Source: CAMAVH01 sp046297835 (lineage in GTDB: Bacteria; Pseudomonadota; Alphaproteobacteria; SMXQ01). From it: a DNA stretch of 64,000 nucleotides. Under the pieces are notes generated by a model. The model ran no database searches. It was not told where the DNA came from and was given only the letters and a program-made list of their open reading frames with translations. The DNA lies in contig JBKBHI010000007.1 of NCBI GenBank assembly GCA_046297835.1, positions 124,001 through 188,000 on the forward strand. Reading direction: 5' to 3'. A program made the position numbers and the translations under genes. Positions 19,944-30,152 of this stretch are shown piece by piece; position 1 is the stretch's first letter, and every line of letters starts with the position of its first letter.

Positions 19944-22900
19944 GCGGCTTTCTCGAGTTCCTGAAGAGCAACGTGCTGCTGGCCGACGGCGGCACCGGCA
20001 CGCTCGTCCAGGCGATGAACCTCGACGTCGAGAAGGATTATCTCGGCCAGGAAAACTGCACGGAAATCCTCAACAAAAGCCGGCCCGATCTGGTCAAGCA
20101 GATCCACCGCGGCTACCTCCAGGCCGGCTCCGACGCGCTGACCAGCAACAGCTTCGGCGGCTCGCCGATCACGCTCGGCGAGTTCGGCCTGCAGGACGAA
20201 GCCTTCGAGATCAACAAGCTCGCGGTGACGCTGGCGCGCGAAGTGATCGAGGAATTCGCCGCCGACGGCCGCCAACGCTTCGTGCTCGGCGACATCGGTC
20301 CCGGCACCAAGCTGCCGAGCCTCGGCCATATCGACTACCAGAGCCTGGAAGACGCCTTCACCATCCAGTCGGCCGGCCTGATCGCCGGCGGCTGCGACGT
20401 CATCCTGGTCGAGACCTGCCAGGACCCGCTGCAGATCAAGGCCGCCGTCAACGGCGCCAAGCGGGCCCGCGCCGAAGCCAAGAAGGACATTCCGATCATC
20501 GTGCAGGTGACGGTCGAGACGACCGGCACGCTGTTGGTCGGCGCCGACATCGCCGCCGCCGCGACGGTCATCCGCGCCCTCGACGTGCCGGTGCTCGGCC
20601 TCAACTGCGCCACCGGCCCGCGCGAGATGGCCGAGCACGTCAATTGGCTCGGCGCCAACTGGACCGGCTCCGTGGTCGTGCAGCCCAACGCCGGCCTGCC
20701 CGAACTGGTCGACGGCAAGACGCGCTATCCGCTGTCGCCCGACGAGATGACCAAGTGGATGGAGCGCTTCCTCAAAGAGGACGGCGTCGGCATGATCGGC
20801 GGTTGCTGCGGCACGACGCCGGAGCATATCGGCCAGCTCGACAGCCTGCTGCGCAAGCTCGCCGCCGAGCAGGGGCGCGATACGCACCGCCCGGCGCCGA
20901 AGACGCGCGACGTGACCTGGACGCCGTCGGTCGCCTCGCTCTATTCGCAAGTGCCGCTGCGTCAGGAAAACGCCTACTTCTCCATCGGCGAGCGCTGCAA
21001 CGCCAACGGCTCCAAGCAATTCCGCATGCTGCAGGAAGCCGGCGATTGGGATGGTTGCGTCGCCATGGGCCGCGAGCAGGTGCAGGAAGGCTCGCACGCG
21101 CTCGACGTCTGCACGGCCTTCGTCGGCCGCGACGAAGTCTCAGACATGAGCAACGTGATCAGCCGCATGCGCGGTTCGATCACCGCGCCGCTGGTGATCG
21201 ATTCGACCGAGCTGCCGGTGCTCGAAGCCTCGCTCAAGCTCTACGGCGGCAAAGCGATTCTGAACTCGATCAATTTCGAGGACGGCGAAGAGCCGGCCGA
21301 AAAGCGCATGATCCTGGCCAAGCGCTTCGGCGCGGCGGTGGTGGCGCTGACCATCGAAGAAGCCGGCATGGCGAAGGATGTCGACAGCAAGGTGCGCATC
21401 GCCAAGCGTCTGCACGACTTCGCCTGCGTGAAACATGGCTTGCCGGCGTCCGATCTGATGATCGATCCGCTGACCTTCACGATCTGCACCGGCAACGAGG
21501 ACGACCGCAAGCTCGGCCTGTGGACGCTCGAAGCCATCGAGCGCATCGCCAAGGAGCTGCCTGAAGCGCAGATCATCCTCGGCCTGTCGAACATCTCCTT
21601 CGGCTTGAAGCCGGCGGCGCGCCATGTGCTGAACTCGGTCTACCTCGACCACGCCATCAAGCGCGGCCTGACCGGCGCCATCGCGCATTTCTCGCGCATC
21701 ATGCCGCTGCACAAAATTCCCGAAGAGGAAGTGCGGATCGCCGAAGACCTGATCTACGACCGCCGCAGCGAAGGCTACGACCCGCTGCAGGCTTTCCTCG
21801 CGCTGTTCCAGGACCGCGACCAGGAAAAGAAAGCCGTCAAGGTGCGCTCGGAAAAGGCCGAGGAGCGCCTCAAGCAGCGCATCATCGACGGCGAGCGCAA
21901 AGGTATCGACGAAGATCTCGCCGAAGCGATGAAGAGCCACAAGCCGCTCGACATCATCAACGTCTTCCTGCTCGACGGCATGAAGGTGGTCGGCGAACTG
22001 TTCGGCGCCGGCAAGATGCAGCTTCCGTTCGTGCTGCAATCGGCCGAAACGATGAAGGCGGCGGTGGCTTGGCTTGAGCCGCACATGGAGAGAGTCGAGG
22101 GCCAGGAGAAGGGCGTCATCGTGCTCGCCACCGTGAAGGGCGACGTGCACGACATCGGCAAGAACCTTGTCGACATCATCCTGACCAACAACGGCTACAA
22201 GGTCATCAACCTCGGCATCAAGCAGCCGGTGAGCAACATCATAGAGGCGGCCAACCAGAACAAGGCCGACGCCATCGGCATGTCCGGCCTGCTGGTCAAA
22301 TCGACCGTGGTGATGCGCGAGAACCTGGAAGAGATGCAGCGGCAGGGCCTGGAAATTCCCGTCATGCTCGGCGGCGCGGCGCTGACGCGCCAGTATGTCG
22401 AGCAAGATTGCCTCGCCGCCTACGGCGGCAAGCGCGTCGCTTATGCGCGCGACGCCTTCGACGGCCTCGGCCTGATGGACAAGATCGTCACCAAGACGTT
22501 CGATGCGTTCGTCGAGGCCGCTGCGGCCAAAACCGCGGCCAAGCCTAAAAACGCGCGGCGCGCGGCGATGCGCGTCGTCCCCACCACGGACGGCGAACGG
22601 CCGAAGAGCGACGCGGAAGGCTTCGACGAGGCCAGCATCTTGCGGCCCGTGGATTACGAAGAGATCAAGCTGCGCAAGGAAGAGCTGCAGCGCGGCGTTG
22701 CAATCCCGAAGCCGCCGTTCTGGGGGCCGCGCTTCATCGAGCAGGTGCCGCTGCGCAACCTGGTGACTTATCTGAACGAGCGCATGCTCTATCAATTCCA
22801 CTGGGGCTATCGCAAAGACGGCCGCACTCTCGACGAATATATGGCTTGGTCGCGCAAGGAGCTGCGCCCGATCGCCATGCGGTTGCTCAAGCAGTGCGAG

Positions 22901-23494
22901 GACGAGGGCATCCTGCAGCCCAAGGCCGCCTACGGCTATTGGAAGTGCGCCTCCGAAGGCAACAGCGTCATCCTGTTCAACGAGGACGGCCAGACCGAAG
23001 CGACCCGCTTCGTGTTTCCGCGCCAGAACAAGCCGGGTGGCCTCTGCATCGCCGATTTCTTCCGCGACGTGTCGGCCAACGAGCGCGACGTCATCGGCCT
23101 GCAGGTCGTGACGCAAGGCGACAACGCCTCGGAAGTGGCGCGGCAGTGGTTTGCCCAAGACCGTTACCAGGACTATCTCTACCTGCATGGTCTCGGCATC
23201 GAGATGACCGAGGCGCTCGCCGAATATGTCCACACGCGCATCCGCGCCGAATTGGGCTTCGCCGGCGAGGACGACCGCGACATGGACAAGTTGCTGTCGC
23301 AGGGCTATCGCGGCTCGCGCTACTCGTTCGGCTATCCGGCCTGCCCGAACTTGGCGGACCAGCATCAGCTGATCGGGCTGCTGGGCGCCGAGAAACTCGG
23401 CATCACCATGACCGACGGCGACATGCTCGATCCCGAACAGTCCACCTCGGCCATCGTGGTCCATCACCCCCAGGCCAAATACTTCTCAGTCTGA
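19940..23494 (+). CDS. metH: Cobalamin-dependent methionine synthase
   Basis: Transfers the methyl group of methyltetrahydrofolate to homocysteine. The 1184 residues carry all four modules. The homocysteine domain has zinc ligands C223 and C289/C290 (GGCCGT). The pterin-binding domain begins near YFSIGERCNANGSKQF. The B12 domain has the lower-ligand H737 in VHDIGKN. The C-terminal reactivation domain has RYSFGYPACP and ends near QAKYFSV. The ATG overlaps the metF stop; the same frame is open further upstream, but that part lies inside metF. MetH needs external or salvaged cobalamin; no B12 genes or riboswitch are nearby. Confidence 0.97.
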   Translation: MSGFLEFLKSNVLLADGGTGTLVQAMNLDVEKDYLGQENCTEILNKSRPDLVKQIHRGYLQAGSDALTSNSFGGSPITLGEFGLQDEAFEINKLAVTLAREVIEEFAADGRQRFVLGDIGPGTKLPSLGHIDYQSLEDAFTIQSAGLIAGGCDVILVETCQDPLQIKAAVNGAKRARAEAKKDIPIIVQVTVETTGTLLVGADIAAAATVIRALDVPVLGLNCATGPREMAEHVNWLGANWTGSVVVQPNAGLPELVDGKTRYPLSPDEMTKWMERFLKEDGVGMIGGCCGTTPEHIGQLDSLLRKLAAEQGRDTHRPAPKTRDVTWTPSVASLYSQVPLRQENAYFSIGERCNANGSKQFRMLQEAGDWDGCVAMGREQVQEGSHALDVCTAFVGRDEVSDMSNVISRMRGSITAPLVIDSTELPVLEASLKLYGGKAILNSINFEDGEEPAEKRMILAKRFGAAVVALTIEEAGMAKDVDSKVRIAKRLHDFACVKHGLPASDLMIDPLTFTICTGNEDDRKLGLWTLEAIERIAKELPEAQIILGLSNISFGLKPAARHVLNSVYLDHAIKRGLTGAIAHFSRIMPLHKIPEEEVRIAEDLIYDRRSEGYDPLQAFLALFQDRDQEKKAVKVRSEKAEERLKQRIIDGERKGIDEDLAEAMKSHKPLDIINVFLLDGMKVVGELFGAGKMQLPFVLQSAETMKAAVAWLEPHMERVEGQEKGVIVLATVKGDVHDIGKNLVDIILTNNGYKVINLGIKQPVSNIIEAANQNKADAIGMSGLLVKSTVVMRENLEEMQRQGLEIPVMLGGAALTRQYVEQDCLAAYGGKRVAYARDAFDGLGLMDKIVTKTFDAFVEAAAAKTAAKPKNARRAAMRVVPTTDGERPKSDAEGFDEASILRPVDYEEIKLRKEELQRGVAIPKPPFWGPRFIEQVPLRNLVTYLNERMLYQFHWGYRKDGRTLDEYMAWSRKELRPIAMRLLKQCEDEGILQPKAAYGYWKCASEGNSVILFNEDGQTEATRFVFPRQNKPGGLCIADFFRDVSANERDVIGLQVVTQGDNASEVARQWFAQDRYQDYLYLHGLGIEMTEALAEYVHTRIRAELGFAGEDDRDMDKLLSQGYRGSRYSFGYPACPNLADQHQLIGLLGAEKLGITMTDGDMLDPEQSTSAIVVHHPQAKYFSV

Positions 23495-23625
23495 CAGGCA
23501 GTTGATATCGCCACATTTTGCGCTGCGATATCGACTTCGCCTATCGGATCATCCGGATTTTCTATAGACTGATCCGTCCAACATCTCGGTGCGGCCGTCC
23601 GAACGGCCGACAGGGAGCCGGCTTG

Positions 23626-25542
23626 GTGGACAAGGATCAAACGCGTCTCGATGCGGTGCTGGACATCGTCGTCGACGGCATCATCCTGATCGACGCGCGC
23701 GGCCGCGTGCTGCGCTTCAATCCCGCTTGCGAAAAGCTGTTCGGCTTCCACGCCGATGAGGTGGTCGGCCAGAACGTCAAGATGCTGATGCCGGAGCCGT
23801 TCCGCGCCGAGCATGACGGCTATCTCGACAATTACCGCCGCACCGGCGAGCGCAAGATCATCGGCATCGGCCGCGAGGTGACGGGCCGGCGAAAAGACGG
23901 CAGCACGTTCCCGATGGATCTCTCGGTGGGCGAAGCCAAAAACGGCGACGAGAGGATTTTCGTCGGCGTCATCCACGATCTCACGCAGCGCAAGAATTAC
24001 GAGAGCGCCATCCTCGACAGCGCCATGCGCCTGCGCAGCGTGCTCGACACAGCGGTGGACGGGGTGATCCTTATCGATTCGCGCGGCGTCGTCGCCATGT
24101 TCAATCCCGCTTGCGAAAAGCTGTTCGGCTTTCATGCCGACGAGGTGGTCGGCCAGAACGTGAAGATGCTGATGCCGGAGCCGTTCCGCGCCGAGCATGA
24201 CGGCTATCTAGAGAATTACCACCGCACTGGCGAGCGCAAGATCATCGGCATCGGCCGCGAGGTGACGGGGCGGCGCAAGGATGGCACGACCTTCCCGATG
24301 GACCTGTCGGTCGGCGAATGCGTGATCGGCGGCCAGTCGAGCTATGTCGGCGTGATCCGCGACCTGACCGAGCGCAAGCGCGCCGAAGCGCAGCTCGCGC
24401 AGGCGCAGAAGATGGAGGCGGTCGGCCAGCTGTCGGGCGGCATCGCCCATGACTTCAACAATCTCCTCACCGTTATTCTCGGCAATGCCGAAGTGCTGAG
24501 CGAGGCGTTGAAGGCGCGGCCGGATCTCAAAGTCATGGCCGATTCGATCATGTCGGCGGCCGACCGCGGCAGCGAGCTGACGCAGCGACTGCTCGCCTTC
24601 AGCCGGCGCCAGACGCTGCAACCGGCCAATATCGACTGCAACCGCCTGGTCGGACGGATGAAGGAGCTATTGCGTCGCGCCTTGCGCGAGAACATCGGCA
24701 TACGGGTCGAAACCGAGGAGGGGTTATGGCCCGCCTTCGCCGACCCGGGCCAGCTCGAATCGGCCCTGCTCAACTTGTCGCTCAACGCGCAAGACGCCAT
24801 GCCGGGGGGCGGCAATCTCATCGTCGCTACCCAGAACATCACGCTCGACGCCGGCTACCAGTCGATGCACCCGGAGGTGCCGCCCGGCAATTACGTGATG
24901 ATCGCCGTCACCGACAACGGCACGGGCATGACGTCGGAGGTGAAGGCCAAGGTGTTCGAGCCGTTCTTCACCACCAAGGAGGTCGGCAAGGGCAGCGGCC
25001 TCGGCTTGTCGATGGTCTACGGCTTCGTCAAGCAGTCGAACGGCCATGTCTCGATCTATAGCGAGCCGGGGCTCGGCACGACGATCCGGATTTACTTGCC
25101 GGCGGCGGCCGGCAGCGTCGAGGCCGTCGCGGCGGCGGATGACGGCGGAGCCGCCTCGCAGGCCGGCAGCGAGACGGTGCTCGTGGTGGAGGACGATCCG
25201 TTCGTGCGCAGCTACGCGGTCTCATCGCTTGGCGCGCTCGGCTATCGGGTGCTATCGGCCGCGGACGGCCGCGAAGCCATGGAAGAGCTCGGCGGCGCCG
25301 GCAAGATCGACCTGCTGTTCACCGACGTTGTCATGCCCGGCGGCGTCAGCGGCTGGGATCTCGCCGATCATGCCCTGGAGGTGCGCCCCGGCATGAAGGT
25401 GCTGCTGACCTCGGGCTACGCGCTGGAAAGCCTGGAGGCGCACGGCCGGGTGCGGCCGGGTCTGGCGGTTCTCAACAAGCCCTATCGCCGCGCCCAACTC
25501 GCCAAGCGCGTGCGCCAAGTGTTGGACGAAAGCCTGGCTTGA
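23626..25542 (+). CDS. Hybrid histidine kinase with tandem FixL-type haem PAS domains and receiver
   Basis: A 638-residue soluble sensor kinase without membrane segments. Two consecutive PAS domains (about residues 10-130 and 138-258) each carry the FixL haem-domain signature. The proximal-His candidates are H63 and H191 in AEHDGYL, and the FixL Arg220 equivalents are R83 and R211 in IGIGREVTG. Then come the H-box with H275 (GGIAHDFNNLL), the ATPase (NAQDAMPGGG, DNGTGM, GSGLGLSMVYG) and a receiver with D567 (FTDVVMP). It is probably an oxygen, NO or CO sensor. A GTG at 23626 with GGGAG 8 nt upstream was chosen; TTG 23623 and a start at 23518 are alternatives. It follows metH by 131 bp. Confidence 0.88.
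   Translation: MDKDQTRLDAVLDIVVDGIILIDARGRVLRFNPACEKLFGFHADEVVGQNVKMLMPEPFRAEHDGYLDNYRRTGERKIIGIGREVTGRRKDGSTFPMDLSVGEAKNGDERIFVGVIHDLTQRKNYESAILDSAMRLRSVLDTAVDGVILIDSRGVVAMFNPACEKLFGFHADEVVGQNVKMLMPEPFRAEHDGYLENYHRTGERKIIGIGREVTGRRKDGTTFPMDLSVGECVIGGQSSYVGVIRDLTERKRAEAQLAQAQKMEAVGQLSGGIAHDFNNLLTVILGNAEVLSEALKARPDLKVMADSIMSAADRGSELTQRLLAFSRRQTLQPANIDCNRLVGRMKELLRRALRENIGIRVETEEGLWPAFADPGQLESALLNLSLNAQDAMPGGGNLIVATQNITLDAGYQSMHPEVPPGNYVMIAVTDNGTGMTSEVKAKVFEPFFTTKEVGKGSGLGLSMVYGFVKQSNGHVSIYSEPGLGTTIRIYLPAAAGSVEAVAAADDGGAASQAGSETVLVVEDDPFVRSYAVSSLGALGYRVLSAADGREAMEELGGAGKIDLLFTDVVMPGGVSGWDLADHALEVRPGMKVLLTSGYALESLEAHGRVRPGLAVLNKPYRRAQLAKRVRQVLDESLA
23716..24318 (+). repeat. Intragenic direct repeat encoding the duplicated PAS cores
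   Basis: Two 219-bp units, 23716-23934 and 24100-24318, are offset by 384 bp. They agree at 201 of 219 bases and 70 of 73 codons' residues (differences D/E, R/H, S/T). Most base changes are silent. This indicates a recent in-frame duplication or gene conversion with the protein sequence conserved. Confidence 0.93.
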
Positions 25543-25551
25543 GGCGGTGGT

Positions 25552-26100
25552 CTAGTCGAATTTATCGGCGTCTTTGAACAGCTTGCCTTGGGCGTCCTTG
25601 GGCGAGACATTGGGCGTTTCGCCGGGGGCCATCGGCCAGTCGATGGCGAGGTCCGGATCGTCCCAGCGGATGCAGCGCTCGTGCGTCGGCGCGTAGAAGT
25701 CGGTGCATTTGTAGAGCACGGTGGCGCGCTCGCTTTGGGCGTAGAAGCCGTGGGCGAAGCCGGGGGGCACCCACAGCGCCGCGCCGCGCTCGGCCGACAG
25801 CGGCTCGGCGAGCCACTTGCCGAAGCTCGGCGAGGATTTGCGCAGGTCCACCACCACGTCGAAGATCGCCCCGGAGACCACGGCGACCAACTTGCCCTGG
25901 GCCTGCTGCACCTGATAGTGCAGGCCGCGTAGCACGCCCTTGCTCGATTCGCTCCAATTGTCCTGCACGAACGGCAGGTCGATGCCGCCTTCGGCGTATT
26001 TCTTGGCGTGCCAGGTCTCCATGAAGGCGCCTCGTGCGTCGCGGAAGACGTCGAGTTCGACGCGGATGACGCCGGCGAGCGGGAGCGGGGTGAATTTCAC
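25552..26100 (-). CDS. rfbC: dTDP-4-dehydrorhamnose 3,5-epimerase
   Basis: Third enzyme of dTDP-L-rhamnose synthesis, a cupin-fold epimerase. The 182 residues contain the catalytic His61 in RGLHYQ and the active-site tyrosine in LYKCTDFY (Tyr129), plus WVPPGFAHGFYA. It starts with a GTG that overlaps the rfbD stop (GTGA), showing coupling. It is the last gene of the thiC-GT-rfbD-rfbC unit and ends 9 bp from the convergent sensor kinase gene with no visible terminator between. The rfbA and rfbB genes needed for the first two steps are not in the window. Confidence 0.95.
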   Translation of the reverse strand: MKFTPLPLAGVIRVELDVFRDARGAFMETWHAKKYAEGGIDLPFVQDNWSESSKGVLRGLHYQVQQAQGKLVAVVSGAIFDVVVDLRKSSPSFGKWLAEPLSAERGAALWVPPGFAHGFYAQSERATVLYKCTDFYAPTHERCIRWDDPDLAIDWPMAPGETPNVSPKDAQGKLFKDADKFD

Positions 26101-27011
26101 GCGAGGGATCCTTTGTCGGGCAGCAAGCGGGCGAGGACGTCGGCGAGGGCGGCCTGCCAGGGGCGAGGCTGGATGCCGTATAGCCTTCGCAGCTTATCGC
26201 AGTCCAGAACGGAATAGGCCGGGCGTTTGGCCGGCGTCGGATAGCCGCTGGTCGCGATCGCCTCGATGGCGGGCGCGGGCCCGCCGCGCCGCGCGCTTTG
26301 CGCGAAAATCTCGCGGGCGAATTCGCACCAGCTGACCGCGCCTTCATTGGCGAAATGAAACGTGCCGTAGAGCGCGCCGGAGGAGACGCCGGCGCTTTGC
26401 CGCGCGGCGATGGCCAGGATCGCGCCCGCCAGATCGTGCGCCGAGGTCGGACGGCCGACTTGATCGGCGACGATCTTGAGCGCCGGCCGCTCCGCGCCGA
26501 GTCGCAGCATGGTCTTGACGAAATTGGTGCCGTGAACGCCGAACACCCAGGAGGTGCGCAAGATCACATGGCGCCGGGCCGCGTCGCGCACCGCTTCCTC
26601 GCCGGCCGCCTTGCTCGCGCCATAGACGCCGAGCGGTCGGATCGGATCGTCCTCGCGCCAGGGCCGGCTGGCTTCGCCGTCGAATACGTAATCGGTGGAG
26701 AGGTGCAGCACCGGCACTAGGGCTTCGGCGGCGGCGTGCGCGACGATGCCGGCGCCGTCGCGGTTGGCGCGATAGGCGGCCTCACTCTCGCTCTCGGCCT
26801 TGTCGACGGCGGTATATGCGGCGGCGTTGACCACCATCGCCGGCTCGTGGGCGTCGATAGCGCGCGCCACCTGGTCGGCGTCGGCGATGTCGGCGGCGGC
26901 GCGCGAGACGGTCGTGACGCGCCAGCCACCGTTTTGCGGCGATGTCGCTTCGGCGAGGGCGCGGCCAAGCTGGCCGTCGCCGCCGAAGACCAGCAAGGTC
27001 TTAAGGCTCAT
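26097..27011 (-). CDS. rfbD: dTDP-4-dehydrorhamnose reductase
   Basis: NAD(P)H-dependent last step of dTDP-L-rhamnose synthesis. The 304-residue SDR-type protein has the nucleotide-binding GGDGQLGRAL at residues 10-19, the segment VNAAAYTAVDKAE, LSTDYVFDG, and the catalytic YGASKAAGE (Tyr-x3-Lys). These are all RfbD signatures. It starts at ATG 27011, 9 bp after the glycosyltransferase gene, and overlaps rfbC by 4 bp. A tight operon is evident. Confidence 0.95.
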   Translation of the reverse strand: MSLKTLLVFGGDGQLGRALAEATSPQNGGWRVTTVSRAAADIADADQVARAIDAHEPAMVVNAAAYTAVDKAESESEAAYRANRDGAGIVAHAAAEALVPVLHLSTDYVFDGEASRPWREDDPIRPLGVYGASKAAGEEAVRDAARRHVILRTSWVFGVHGTNFVKTMLRLGAERPALKIVADQVGRPTSAHDLAGAILAIAARQSAGVSSGALYGTFHFANEGAVSWCEFAREIFAQSARRGGPAPAIEAIATSGYPTPAKRPAYSVLDCDKLRRLYGIQPRPWQAALADVLARLLPDKGSLA

Positions 27012-27020
27012 GCGGCCAGC

Positions 27021-27944
27021 TTATGGATTTATGCCGGCTTCCGCCAGGGCGCTACGCCCGTCGAGAAAGGCGCGGGTGCCGTCGAGCCGTGCGCGGTCCC
27101 GCCAGGCTTTGTCTTTGTGGCCCATTAGCTTGTGCCAGCTCGCCTTGAACCAATAGGCGCGGACGTTGCGCCGGCCCCAGGCGCGCGCATCTTCGGCATT
27201 GCGGTGCTTGGCTTCAAGATAGAGCCGCGACCAGGCGTGGTGCCAATATTTGCGCCGCAGAATCTCGTCGGTTGGCGGCGAGGACAAGCCGCCCTGGTGA
27301 TGCGCGGCGGCGGCCGGAGCCTGCACCAGCGCGTAGCCGGCGCGCCGCATCTTCAGGCAGAGGTCGTCGTCCTCGAAGTAGAGAAAAATTTCAGGATCGA
27401 ATCCGCCGACCTCGCGAAAGGCGGCGACCCGCACGAGCATGACCGCGCCCGAGAGGAAATCGGCGCAGATGTCCCCATCGGGCGGCAGGCGCTCCTTGCC
27501 GGAGATCTTGTGCTGATCGAACAATCCGACATTGTGGGAGGCGATGCGCGCGCCGTCGGCGTTCAGGATGGCGGGGCCGACGATGCCGGCGTTGGGATTG
27601 CGGTCGGCCGCGGCGACCAGCGCCTCCACCGAACCGGGAGCCATGCGCGCGTCGGGGTTGAGCAGCAGCGCGAACTCCGTTTCGACAACGGCGACGCCTT
27701 GGTTGTTGGCGCGGCCGAAGCCCTGGTTGGTCACGTTGGAGATGATGTTCGCCTTCGGCAAGGCGCGCTGCGCCACGCCGGCCGAATCGTCATCGCTTGC
27801 GTTGTCGACGACGACGACGGCCCTGGCCCGCGCCACCGAGGCGAGGGCATCGCCGATCACGCCGGCGCTGCGATAGGCGACGCTGACCACGGACACGCGC
27901 GCCCAGGGATTGGAATCCCCGGGCGCTTCGGCGGCTTGGCTCAT
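27021..27944 (-). CDS. Family 2 glycosyltransferase, rhamnosyltransferase-like
   Basis: A 307-residue GT-A enzyme. It begins with the nucleotide-sugar fold VSVVSVAYRSA, then VVVDNASDDDS and NQGFGRANNQG. The metal-binding motif appears as LLLNPDARM, and the acceptor-side motif as FLYFEDDDLCLKMRRAG. This arrangement is typical of WbbL-like rhamnosyltransferases. Its position just before rfbD-rfbC supports dTDP-rhamnose as the donor; the acceptor (LPS, capsule or other glycan) is unknown. It starts only 7 bp after thiC with no clear ribosome-binding site of its own, so it is probably translated from the thiC transcript. Confidence 0.88.
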   Translation of the reverse strand: MSQAAEAPGDSNPWARVSVVSVAYRSAGVIGDALASVARARAVVVVDNASDDDSAGVAQRALPKANIISNVTNQGFGRANNQGVAVVETEFALLLNPDARMAPGSVEALVAAADRNPNAGIVGPAILNADGARIASHNVGLFDQHKISGKERLPPDGDICADFLSGAVMLVRVAAFREVGGFDPEIFLYFEDDDLCLKMRRAGYALVQAPAAAAHHQGGLSSPPTDEILRRKYWHHAWSRLYLEAKHRNAEDARAWGRRNVRAYWFKASWHKLMGHKDKAWRDRARLDGTRAFLDGRSALAEAGINP

Positions 27945-27951
27945 GGACGGC

Positions 27952-29793
<1,842 letters not shown>

Positions 29794-29904
29794 GGGCAAG
29801 CCTCCTGGGTGCGGCGCGCGGGTTTTTGCGCGCGTTATGGTTGGCGGAAGTGCGGGGAGGGACGGGCGCGGCGATCGAAGGGTCTTCCGCGACGCTGTCC
29901 GTTT

Positions 29905-29982
29905 CCTACGCCGGCACGATCCGGATCAGGTTCAAGGGTTTCCGCCGTGGCGGTCTCAGCCCCCAATTGGAGCACCCCTAGG
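29905..29982 (-). promoter_or_regulatory. TPP riboswitch (THI element) upstream of thiC
   Basis: Reading the minus strand, the element has all conserved THI blocks in order: CCTAGGGGTGC, GGGCTGAGA, a variable hairpin (GACCGCCACGGCGG region), ACCCTTGAACCTGATC, and GGATCGTGCCGGCGTAGG. P1 closes as CCTA/TAGG. Thiamine pyrophosphate binding should reduce thiC expression. A CCTCCCC on the minus strand (around 29854-29860) could pair with the AGGAGG at 29801-29806 as an anti-ribosome-binding site, so translational control is likely; that last point is inference. Confidence 0.95.
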
Positions 29983-30093
29983 ACTGGCGGCGATGATGGG
30001 GCCGGGCGGGTGCGGAATCAAGCGTTTCCGGGTATTGCCGGCGGCTCGGGCGGGATGAAACGGCGGGGGCCGAAATGAACCGCGCCGGACGCG

Positions 30094-30124
30094 AAAAGGG
30101 CCGGAGCGGCTGGCGCTCCGGCCC
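30094..30124 (-). terminator. Intrinsic terminator after the Bug receptor gene
   Basis: GGGCCGGAGC (30098-30107) pairs with GCTCCGGCCC (30115-30124). On the minus strand a UUUU follows. It separates the 30153-31214 gene from the thiC riboswitch region. Confidence 0.8.
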
Positions 30125-30152
30125 TTAAGGCTCAGGTTCGCGACGTCGCGCT

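Noticed and set aside
20113..23467. Long minus-strand frames opposite metH
   Set aside because: Same composition effect of high GC at third positions; metH is complete and strongly conserved on the plus strand.
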